In this document: positions 1 through 5,880 of the stretch, piece after piece
How positions within the stretch are numbered: the first letter of the stretch is position 1
Layout: the number at the start of each line of letters is the position of its first letter
Assembly: GCA_031281855.1 (NCBI GenBank)
Contig: JAITEW010000008.1
Location: forward strand, 1-7,244
Origin: Treponema sp.
GTDB taxonomy: Bacteria; Spirochaetota; Spirochaetia; Treponematales; Breznakiellaceae
Reading direction: 5' to 3'
DNA: 7,244 nt
The notes under the pieces: generated by a model
The model's input: only the letters and a program-made list of their open reading frames with translations
What the model was told of the DNA's origin: nothing
The model's database searches: none
Made by a program: the position numbers and the translations under genes

Positions 1-14
1 TTACGACAAATCTT

Positions 15-28
15 TATACTATAAGGAG
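15..28 (+). promoter_or_regulatory. Possible -10 box and Shine-Dalgarno of the transposase remnant
   Basis: A TATACT hexamer (15-20) is followed by AAGGAG (23-28), which lies nine bases before the ATG at 38. The AAGGAG is a good ribosome binding site and supports the 38 start. The -10 call is weak because any -35 box would lie outside the window, and a start point downstream of this -10 would fall inside or just before the Shine-Dalgarno. Confidence 0.4.
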
Positions 29-37
29 ATACAAGCT

Positions 38-460
38 ATGACTAAGTATACCACAGTATTGGGCAATGTATTAAGGCACCTGAGCAGATCCGATTTTGAA
101 ACTGCCATATCCGGTTATCAGGCAGACCGGAGGGTCAGATATTTCAGAGCTTACGACTTATTCAAATCACTTTTATACGGTCTTATCACGAGGTGTTTCA
201 GCATCCGGGAAATAGAAAAATCGATGACGGCCAATAGTAACCGGCTCTATCAGGCGGGGCTCAAACAGGTAAAGCGGTCGATATTACTACGGATATGCCG
301 GACCCTGGATGGGATACAGGCCACCAGCCATGACTTATTGGTTATGCTCAAAACAACGTTGTTGACCAAAAATACGCTGCTGGGATTATGTACGAATACC
401 GCTCCGCCCCGCCAATCCGTTGATGCTTCTCAATTGTTTTTGGATGGTTTTTTATGCTAA
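38..460 (+). pseudogene. Truncated IS4-family transposase, N-terminal DUF4372-like part
   Basis: The first ~82 residues look like the N-terminal domain (DUF4372 type) that precedes the DDE catalytic domain in a subgroup of IS4-family transposases. Seen: an early 'LRHLSRSDFE' segment, an aromatic/basic stretch ('VRYFRAYDLFKSLLYG'), 'SIREIEKSM', 'NRLYQAGLKQVKRS'. In the family the KRS motif is followed by a serine/aspartate-rich turn and a long catalytic domain. Here the similarity stops near base 280, and the remaining ~58 codons are low-quality sequence ending at a stop at 458-460. Intact members are usually 350-450 aa, so this is a 140-aa remnant without DDE residues and cannot transpose. 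It has a good ribosome binding site, so a short product could still be made. Neither IS end is recognisable; the left end probably lies outside the window. The tail overlaps a minus-strand broken gene, so the true junction is probably between 280 and 350. Confidence 0.75.
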
Positions 461-828
461 ACCGGACAGCAGTGGCCTGACGAACAACTTCCTCTTCGTT
501 TGTTTTTTCAATTTTTTCACCAACTATAAAAACACCCAATACAGTCTCAAGTCCATTTTTTACCCATTGCCATTATTTTATTATTTTTGATTTGTTCATT
601 GGTAAAAGTGATACAATCATATCCAAAAGCGGCGTATGCTTTTTTACAGCTTCTGGAAAAAAAATAATTCGCAATGCCGCTATCACAAGGCTTATCCTTG
701 TTGTAATAACAAGCGAACATATTCCCTGTAATAGCAGATACAAGGAGGACAACAGTATAGCCATTGATTTCAATGCTAAAGACGTGGTTCATAAGCTCAG
801 CAGCATGGCGGTGAACGAGCGTCCTCAA
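348..828 (-). pseudogene. Frameshifted AT-rich gene of unknown function
   Basis: Two minus-strand open frames abut: 828-547 (93 codons from a TTG) and an open frame from ~572 to 348. Near the junction the minus strand has six A's (plus-strand T6 at 556-561). Reading five A's instead of six turns '...MAMGKKWT-stop' into '...MAMGKNGLETVLGVF...' and joins the frames into one ~160-residue reading frame. The joined protein has mixed hydrophobic strands ('GYTVVLLVSAITGNMFACYY'), cysteines near residues 45, 52 and 63, and an acidic/basic stretch ('GEKIEKTNEEEVVRQ') that reads like real protein. I do not recognise the family. The TTG is directly preceded by an in-frame TAG and has no ribosome binding site, so the 5' end may be lost too. 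The region is clearly more AT-rich than gpmI, consistent with acquired DNA. It could instead be non-coding; the plus strand also has an open frame here (592-894), but with poor composition. Confidence 0.35.
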
Positions 829-830
829 CT

Positions 831-862
831 AAGCTGGTGCGTGACCTATGAAAAACCAGCTT
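831..862. repeat. 8-bp inverted repeat upstream of gpmI
   Basis: AAGCTGGT (831-838) and ACCAGCTT (855-862) are perfect reverse complements separated by 16 bases. They lie 34 bases before the gpmI ATG. This could be an operator, a weak leader hairpin, or the relic of an element end; the sequence does not decide which. A TATAGT hexamer (870-875) just downstream could be a -10 box for gpmI, but I find no convincing -35 at the right spacing. Confidence 0.4.
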
Positions 863-881
863 GTTACGTTATAGTAAACGA

Positions 882-887
882 GAGGAG
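882..887 (+). promoter_or_regulatory. Ribosome binding site of gpmI
   Basis: GAGGAG ends eight bases before the ATG at 896, which is ideal spacing. It fixes this start for the mutase rather than a later methionine, which would lose the metal-binding aspartate motif near residue 24. Confidence 0.8.
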
Positions 888-895
888 CAAGTAAC

Positions 896-2575
896 ATGGT
901 AGAAGCGCTGAAGAAAAACCCTGCCTGGAAGGGACGGAAAGGCCCGGTGGTCCTGGTCATCATGGACGGCGTCGGGTACGGTAAATATAAAGAAGGCGAC
1001 GCGGTTGCTGATTCCAAAATGGATCACCTTGAGGCCCTAAAAGCCAAAAGTCCGCACACAAAGCTTAAGGCCCATGGCAAGGCGGTCGGCCTTCCGTCTG
1101 ACGAGGACATGGGTAACAGCGAGGTCGGCCACAACGCTATGGGCTGCGGCAGGGTCTTTAACCAGGGCGCCGCATTGGTTTCCCAATCCATCGCTTCAGG
1201 GGCCATGTTTGCGGGCCATGCATGGAAAGAAATAACCGCAGGTGTAAAAGACCGCGGAACTTTGCACTTTATCGGGTTGTTTTCAGACGGTAATGTACAC
1301 AGCCATCTTGACCACCTCAAGGCTATGATCAAACAGGCCAAGGCCGAAGGGGTCAAAAAAGTACGGATCCATGTGCTCTTTGACGGCAGGGACGTAGGGG
1401 AAACCAGTGCCCTTGAATACCTGGACCCTTTCGAGGCGTTTTTGAAAGACCAGAATACCGGCGGCTTTGACGCCAAAATCGCGTCAGGCGGCGGCAGGAT
1501 GTGGATCACTATGGACCGCTACGGCGCCAACTGGCCCCAGGTGGAACGGGGCTGGAAGGTCCACGTTCTGGGCGAAGGGCGGCAGTTCGCCAGCGCCAGG
1601 GAAGCGGTGGAAACGTACCGCAAAGAGATCCCGGGCATCATCGATCAGGATCTCAAGGAATTTGTTATTGCGGAAAAAGGGGAAGGCGGCAAGCTTTTTC
1701 CGGTAGGGACTATCGAAGACGGCGACGCGGTGGTTTATTTCAACTTCCGGGGCGACAGGGCTCTGGAAATTACCGCGGCTTTTGAGGAAGATGCTTTCGA
1801 CAAATTCGACCGGAAGCGGCGGCCAAAGGTCTGTTACGCCGGTATGATGGAATACGACGGCGACACCCATGTCCCTAAGCGCTACCTCGTAAGCCCCCCC
1901 TCAATCGACCGTACTATGGGGGAATATCTGGCAGCCACAGGGGTGCGCACGCTGGCTATTTCAGAAACCCAAAAATACGGCCATGTAACCTATTTCTTCA
2001 ACGGCAACCGCACAGGCAAGTTCAACGAAAAGCTTGAAGACTACATTGAAATCAAAAGCGACATAGTGCCCTTTGAACAGCGGCCTTGGATGAAATGCGC
2101 TGAAATCGCCGACAAAGTAATCGAAGCCGTAGAGTCCCTCAAGTACGACTTTATCCGCCTTAACTTCCCGAACGGCGACATGGTAGGCCACACCGGGATC
2201 TATCAGGCCGTGGTCTGCTCCATGGAAGCCATGGACATCCAGATAGGCCGCATAGCCAAGGCTGTGGAAAAGACCGGAGGCGTCATGGTCATCACAGCGG
2301 ACCACGGCAACAGCGACGACATGTACGAGCACGACAAAAAAACCGGCGCCGTGTCCCTCAAGAGCGATGGCAGCCCTAAGGCCAAAACCAGCCACAGCCT
2401 CAACCCTGTGCCCTGCATCGTCTACGATCCTGCCTGGCAGGGCGAGTATCCGGCAAAACCCGGAGAAGGGAGCCTCAACGAGGGCCTGGGCATCAGCTCA
2501 ATCGCCGCAACCTGTATCCAGTTGCTTGGTTACACGCCTCCTGAAGGCTACGATACATCGGCGCTTAAACTGTAA
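896..2575 (+). CDS. gpmI: 2,3-bisphosphoglycerate-independent phosphoglycerate mutase, plant-like subgroup
   Basis: Interconverts 3- and 2-phosphoglycerate in cytoplasmic glycolysis/gluconeogenesis through a phosphoserine intermediate, using two divalent metals (usually Mn2+). The 559-aa protein is complete. Seen in order: 'VIMDGVG' with metal-ligand D24; 'MGNSEVGH' with the catalytic serine at S75; 'GLFSDGNVHSHLDHL'; 'VLFDGRDV'; 'WITMDRYGANW'; 'FNFRGDR' (282-288); 'ISETQKYGHVTYFFNG'; 'NFPNGDMVGHTG' (423-434) with D428 and H432; 'TADHGNSDDM' with D469/H470; and the late histidine in 'SHSLNPVP' (H500). All the expected metal and substrate motifs are present. The length, the 'TMDRY..W..V.RGW' block and 'AHGKAVGLPSDEDMGNSEVGHNA' resemble plant and trypanosomatid enzymes (~550-560 aa) more than E. 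coli GpmI (~514 aa). Preceded by a strong ribosome binding site; convergent with the next gene. Base composition is GC-richer than the decayed region upstream. Confidence 0.97.
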   Translation: MVEALKKNPAWKGRKGPVVLVIMDGVGYGKYKEGDAVADSKMDHLEALKAKSPHTKLKAHGKAVGLPSDEDMGNSEVGHNAMGCGRVFNQGAALVSQSIASGAMFAGHAWKEITAGVKDRGTLHFIGLFSDGNVHSHLDHLKAMIKQAKAEGVKKVRIHVLFDGRDVGETSALEYLDPFEAFLKDQNTGGFDAKIASGGGRMWITMDRYGANWPQVERGWKVHVLGEGRQFASAREAVETYRKEIPGIIDQDLKEFVIAEKGEGGKLFPVGTIEDGDAVVYFNFRGDRALEITAAFEEDAFDKFDRKRRPKVCYAGMMEYDGDTHVPKRYLVSPPSIDRTMGEYLAATGVRTLAISETQKYGHVTYFFNGNRTGKFNEKLEDYIEIKSDIVPFEQRPWMKCAEIADKVIEAVESLKYDFIRLNFPNGDMVGHTGIYQAVVCSMEAMDIQIGRIAKAVEKTGGVMVITADHGNSDDMYEHDKKTGAVSLKSDGSPKAKTSHSLNPVPCIVYDPAWQGEYPAKPGEGSLNEGLGISSIAATCIQLLGYTPPEGYDTSALKL

Positions 2576-2609
2576 GAAACTGCAGAACCCCAGGGCGTTT
2601 TTTAGCGGA

Positions 2610-2641
2610 AGTTGTTCAGAAACTGAAGTTTCTGAACAACT
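2610..2641. terminator. Perfect hairpin between convergent genes, possible bidirectional terminator or dispersed repeat
   Basis: A 14-bp stem, with arms 2610-2623 and 2628-2641, closes on a four-base loop (TGAA). It lies 34 bases past the gpmI stop and directly abuts the stop codon (2644-2642) of the opposing gene, so it could end transcripts from both sides. No T-tract follows the stem on either strand, so it is not a canonical intrinsic terminator. The T6 at 2598-2603 lies before the stem on the plus strand, on the wrong side to terminate gpmI. A mobile or dispersed palindrome, or an mRNA 3'-end stabiliser, fits equally well. Confidence 0.55.
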
Positions 2642-3733
2642 CTAATACCTCCCTCTCAGCTTCGCCTGCTGTTCCAGAACCAGATCCAGCGGCAGCGGCT
2701 CAGACCTGGTTGGCGCGCAGGGTTTGCCGTTTTCGTCTACAATGGAAAGGCCGCCGTTGCCTATAGCCTGGGCCGCTTCTTTGATAGGGAAGATGCCTGT
2801 ACGGAGGTACCGGATTATCACAGGGCACAGGGAAACAACGGCGGCTTCTACAGCTTCGGAATAAACTTCCGGGAACGAACGGCGGTCCGCGGCGCCTTGA
2901 TGCGTAGGATAGTACCAGGTCTTGTGATCCAGATTGAGGAAATCTATATCATCCCCCAGATTCTCAGGGTAGACATAGGCCAGCGCGACATGCGGGATCC
3001 CCTTTGCCGTTCCGGTAAGGGCGGTTTTCCCCGGAGCGGTGAACAGGTAAAAATCGGCGCAGTCTGCAAAGGCGTTTTCGATGCGGCGGCCAAGCTGCCC
3101 GTCCTTCCCTGCCCTTTCGGGGAAAGAGAGGACCAAAGCCCGGGCTAACAGTTCCTTAAGGCCCAGAGGCGGATCAAGGCAGATCTCAGCGAGAAGTTCC
3201 TGGTCCCAGAAAGAAACCTCCTGGCGCCTCAGTTTTTTAAGCATCAGAACATCGATAATGCGTTCAAAAAAAGCGTGCGCCTTGGCGTAACGGAGGGTTT
3301 CGGGATTGCTGGGAGACACATACCCCGATTTGTACACAATGTAGGGATGGGCCATGCGGTCCAGAACGGCGTGGGTCATGAATCCCAGGGCGTAAACTCC
3401 AAGGGCGTTGATACCCTTTTCCCTCCTGTGCATCCTGATGTCCTCTTCATCCGGAGGAGGGTCCGGGAGGCCCATTTTGAGGAGCCCTGCGGTAAAAATC
3501 CCGGCCCCTCTGCGGTGCAGGAGGGTCCCGTATTCCAGTCCCACCGGCCTCCTCTTCTGGCTGTGGTAAAAAATATCAGGCCCCTGGCATCCAAGGACAA
3601 AAACCTTTTTGTGGCTAACGAGAATTTTTTCCAGCGCCTTGCCGGCTACTATCCCGAACATAGGGGCGATACGCCGGTAGATTTCAGCTATAACATCTTC
3701 CCCAAAAAGGGTATGGAGGATCTGAGAAGGCAT
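2642..3733 (-). CDS. Zinc-dependent phospholipase C family-like protein
   Basis: A 363-aa protein with the metal-ligand pattern of the zinc-dependent phospholipase C / S1-P1 nuclease-like fold (Pfam Zn_dep_PLPC). Counting from the chosen start: H7 in 'ILHTLFGEDV', D53 in 'LGCQGPDIFYH', H57, H73, then 'GFMTHAVLDRMAHPYIVY' with H121, D125 and H129. In characterised members such residues bind three zinc ions and cleave phosphodiesters, but many bacterial homologues have no known substrate. There is no signal peptide or membrane segment, so it is probably cytoplasmic, unlike secreted clostridial toxins. The C-terminal ~200 residues hold no motif I can name. The start is set at the ATG at 3733: the family begins close to the first histidine, and a consensus -10 box lies seven bases upstream. 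The open frame extends to a TTG at 3808, but those 25 extra residues overlap the divergent gene and look non-coding. GGAGGT directly touches the ATG, too close for a normal ribosome binding site. Confidence 0.75.
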   Translation of the reverse strand: MPSQILHTLFGEDVIAEIYRRIAPMFGIVAGKALEKILVSHKKVFVLGCQGPDIFYHSQKRRPVGLEYGTLLHRRGAGIFTAGLLKMGLPDPPPDEEDIRMHRREKGINALGVYALGFMTHAVLDRMAHPYIVYKSGYVSPSNPETLRYAKAHAFFERIIDVLMLKKLRRQEVSFWDQELLAEICLDPPLGLKELLARALVLSFPERAGKDGQLGRRIENAFADCADFYLFTAPGKTALTGTAKGIPHVALAYVYPENLGDDIDFLNLDHKTWYYPTHQGAADRRSFPEVYSEAVEAAVVSLCPVIIRYLRTGIFPIKEAAQAIGNGGLSIVDENGKPCAPTRSEPLPLDLVLEQQAKLRGRY

Positions 3734-3739
3734 ACCTCC

Positions 3740-3768
3740 ATTATAGCGCTTAACCTTGCGATTGACGG
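3740..3768 (-). promoter_or_regulatory. Promoter of the phospholipase-like gene, probably leaderless
   Basis: On the minus strand a perfect TATAAT occupies 3745-3740. At 17 bases upstream the hexamer is CCGTCA (3768-3763), a poor -35 match, so recognition would depend on the -10 or an activator. Counting seven bases past the last T of the -10 puts the start point at 3733, exactly the A of the ATG. The proposed -35 area overlaps that of the divergent promoter. Confidence 0.5.
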
Positions 3769-3790
3769 CCCCCGAAAGAGGGCGTAAAAT
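3762..3790 (+). promoter_or_regulatory. Sigma-70 promoter of the glycoside-hydrolase gene, probably leaderless
   Basis: TTGACG (3762-3767), a 17-base spacer, then TAAAAT (3785-3790): five of six consensus bases in each box and ideal spacing. The predicted start is ~3797, the A of the ATG. The only Shine-Dalgarno-like string, AGAGGG (3777-3782), lies between the two boxes and 14 bases before the ATG, so it would not be in the transcript. Confidence 0.65.
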
Positions 3791-3796
3791 GACGGC

Positions 3797-5767
3797 ATGG
3801 CCATACAACTATCCCCCAGACAGGTCCATTTGGACTTCCATACGAGCGAGCATATTCCCGGCGTAGCGGCGCAGTTCGACCCCAAGGCTTTCGCGAAAAC
3901 AGTCAAAGACGCGCACATCAGTTCCGTGACCGTCTTCGCCAGGTGCCACCACGGCTGGCTCTATTACCAGTCCGCGCAGTTTCCCGAACTGGTCCACCCT
4001 AATCTGCAAAACCGGAACCTCCTTGTGGAACAGGTAAAAGCCCTCCACGAAGCCGGGGTCCGGGCGCCGGTGTACATCACGGTCCAGTGGGATTACCATA
4101 CAGCAACTACCAAACCGGAATGGCTAATCCGCAAGCTTGACGGTTCCCATGAAGGAGGCCCCTTTACGGAGCCCGGATTCTACCAGTCCCTCTGCGTCAA
4201 TACAGGGTACTTCGATTTTCTCAAAGCCCATACCAGGGAAGTCTGCGAGCTTCTGGGAAAGGATCTGGACGGCATCTTTTTCGACATAGTAGGCATACGG
4301 CCCTGCTGGTGCGCAAGCTGCCGGGCCGGGATGAAGCAGCAGGGAATAAACGCGGCAAGCGAGGAAGAGGTCCGGGCTTTCGCCAAAACAGTGCTCACCA
4401 GGTTCAAACGGAACATGACGGAACTGGTACGGGAATACAGCAAGAACTGCACTATTTTTTACAATGCCGGGCATATAGGCCCCTGCACCAGGGACAGCGC
4501 CGGGGCTTATACCCATTTTGAACTTGAAAGCCTGCCTTCCGGTTCCTGGGGTTACCAGCACTTCCCGGTCACTGCCCGTTACGCCCGCAAGCTCGGCCTT
4601 GACAGCATGGGCATGACCGGCAAATTCCATACCGAATGGGGCGATTTTCATTCGTTAAAAAACAAAGCGGCTCTGGAATTTGAGTGTTTCAGAATGCTGA
4701 GCTACGGATTTGCGTGTTCCATCGGGGACCAGCTTGAACCCAGGGGCGTTCTCAACCCCGCGACGTACCGCCTTATCGGCAGCGTTTACGGCCCCATTGA
4801 GGAACGGGAACCATGGGCCAGGCCGAGCGCGCCTGTTGTCGAAGCGGCGCTGCTCACATCGGAACCTTCCACGGCAGAATCCAGGATGCCCGAAGACGTC
4901 ATGGGAGGGGCCCAGATTCTGGAAGAGCTGGCAATACAGTTTGACATCCTGGACGAAACCATGGACCTGGAACCTTATAAGCTGGTCCTGATTCCCGAAA
5001 ACTTCAGGCCTTCGGGAGGATTCAGGGAAAAGCTGGAACGTTTTGCCGCAAAAGGCGGCGCCGTCATCGCCTGCGGCAAAGCCCTTCTTTCTTCCGGCAA
5101 TACCCTCCCCTCCTGTTTCGGCGCCGAATACCTGGGGGACAACGAACTCTTCCCGGATTTTCTCATTGCCGAAGGAGAGCTTGCGAAGGATCTTGAAGAA
5201 GGCAACGAGTACGTTATTTATAAACAGGGAGTACGCATAAAGGCTGATAACGAAAAAACAATCCTCTGGGCCCGGTCTCCTTACTTCGCCCGGAAAGGCG
5301 GCATGTTCTGCTCTCACCGCTACACCCCTTCAGCCGGCGGGACCCCCTATCCCGGGGCGGTTAAAAACGGCAAGGTCCTGTACTTCAGCCATCCCCTCTT
5401 TACCCAGTACCGCCACAATGCGCCCAGGTGGTGCAAAACCCTTATATCCAACGCCATTGATCTGCTGCTGCCCAAAAGGCTGGTAAGGCATAACGGCCCT
5501 TCTACCCTTGCGGTTTCCCTGCTGGAGCAAAGTGAGAAGCAGCGGTATACCGCCCATTTCCTGTCCTACATCCCTGTACGGAAATCCGCGTCTATCGACA
5601 TCATCGAGGAACGGACCGTCCTGCGGGACATTACGGTGGAGTTGAACCTGCCCAAGGCGGTACGCAAAGCGATCCTTGTACCTGAGGGAAAAGAACTCCC
5701 TCTCAAGGCCGGATCGGTTACCATCCCGGTAATCGACGGTTACGCTATCCTGGAACTGCTGTATTAA
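3797..5767 (+). CDS. GHL6-type glycoside hydrolase with GH42-like trimerisation domain
   Basis: A 656-aa protein without signal peptide or membrane segments, so cytoplasmic. The N-terminal ~335 residues look like the TIM barrel of the 'hypothetical glycosyl hydrolase 6' group (Pfam GHL6), which I associate, less surely, with alpha-L-fucosidases of CAZy family GH151. Seen: 'QVHLDFHTSEHIPG' (9-22), 'FARCHHGW' (47-54), 'PVYITVQWDYH', 'LDGIFFDIVG' with D163 on a strand end (possible nucleophile), a cysteine cluster C170-x-C172-x2-C175, 'HTEWGDFHS' with E280 and D283 (acid/base candidates), and 'GDQLEPRG' (310-317). From about residue 349 ('EAALLTSEP') to ~550 it resembles the amidotransferase-like trimerisation domain of GH42 beta-galactosidases; the last ~90 residues look like a beta-sandwich. 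The likely role is hydrolysis of imported oligosaccharides; the substrate cannot be read from sequence. The ATG at 3797 is chosen from the promoter position and because the family begins just before 'VHLDFHTS'. Divergent to the phospholipase-like gene. Confidence 0.8.
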   Translation: MAIQLSPRQVHLDFHTSEHIPGVAAQFDPKAFAKTVKDAHISSVTVFARCHHGWLYYQSAQFPELVHPNLQNRNLLVEQVKALHEAGVRAPVYITVQWDYHTATTKPEWLIRKLDGSHEGGPFTEPGFYQSLCVNTGYFDFLKAHTREVCELLGKDLDGIFFDIVGIRPCWCASCRAGMKQQGINAASEEEVRAFAKTVLTRFKRNMTELVREYSKNCTIFYNAGHIGPCTRDSAGAYTHFELESLPSGSWGYQHFPVTARYARKLGLDSMGMTGKFHTEWGDFHSLKNKAALEFECFRMLSYGFACSIGDQLEPRGVLNPATYRLIGSVYGPIEEREPWARPSAPVVEAALLTSEPSTAESRMPEDVMGGAQILEELAIQFDILDETMDLEPYKLVLIPENFRPSGGFREKLERFAAKGGAVIACGKALLSSGNTLPSCFGAEYLGDNELFPDFLIAEGELAKDLEEGNEYVIYKQGVRIKADNEKTILWARSPYFARKGGMFCSHRYTPSAGGTPYPGAVKNGKVLYFSHPLFTQYRHNAPRWCKTLISNAIDLLLPKRLVRHNGPSTLAVSLLEQSEKQRYTAHFLSYIPVRKSASIDIIEERTVLRDITVELNLPKAVRKAILVPEGKELPLKAGSVTIPVIDGYAILELLY

Positions 5768-5880
5768 TTCCATTGGATTTTTAGTTTTGTTTTTTGATTA
5801 ATTTAGTTGCGGTGCCGTATTTTTTTATCTCAGCAACCTTAAGGATGGTTAAAAAAAAAACTGCAACTAATAATTAAAAT
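5768..5880 (+). promoter_or_regulatory. AT-rich spacer with inverted repeat upstream of the chemotaxis receptor
   Basis: This 113-base gap holds several T runs just after the hydrolase stop (5777-5796), without a stable preceding hairpin, so any terminator is weak. TTAGTTGC (5803-5810) and GCAACTAA (5863-5870) form an 8-bp inverted repeat enclosing 52 bases. Between them are a palindrome CCTTAAGG (5837-5844) and an A10 run (5851-5860). AATAAT (5869-5874) would place a start point at 5881, the A of the receptor's ATG, with no good -35. The only Shine-Dalgarno-like string, AAGGAT (5841-5846), is over 30 bases from the ATG, so this gene too may be leaderless. I recognise no riboswitch class. Confidence 0.35.

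Noticed and set aside
592..894. Plus-strand 100-codon open frame ending just before gpmI
   Set aside because: Starts with TTG without a ribosome binding site. The same frame stays open upstream into sequence that looks like the antisense of an acidic stretch, so the minus-strand reading is more protein-like.
1024..2418. Several long minus-strand open frames inside gpmI
   Set aside because: gpmI is unambiguous on the plus strand; these are antisense shadows of GC-rich codons with no recognisable motif.
2598..2603. T6 run as an intrinsic terminator tail for gpmI
   Set aside because: The bases before it do not form a stable GC-rich stem, and the strong hairpin lies downstream of the run.
3275..3787. 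170-codon plus-strand open frame opposite the phospholipase-like gene
   Set aside because: It is antisense to the metal-ligand region of the family-matching minus-strand protein and shows no domain.
3734..3808. N-terminal extension of the phospholipase-like protein from the TTG at 3808
   Set aside because: It would overlap the divergent gene's start, contains the promoter elements, begins with a rare codon and does not resemble the family.
4124..5317. Minus-strand open frames of 175 and 220 codons within the hydrolase gene
   Set aside because: Shadow frames of a recognisable glycoside hydrolase; composition is typical of antisense reading.
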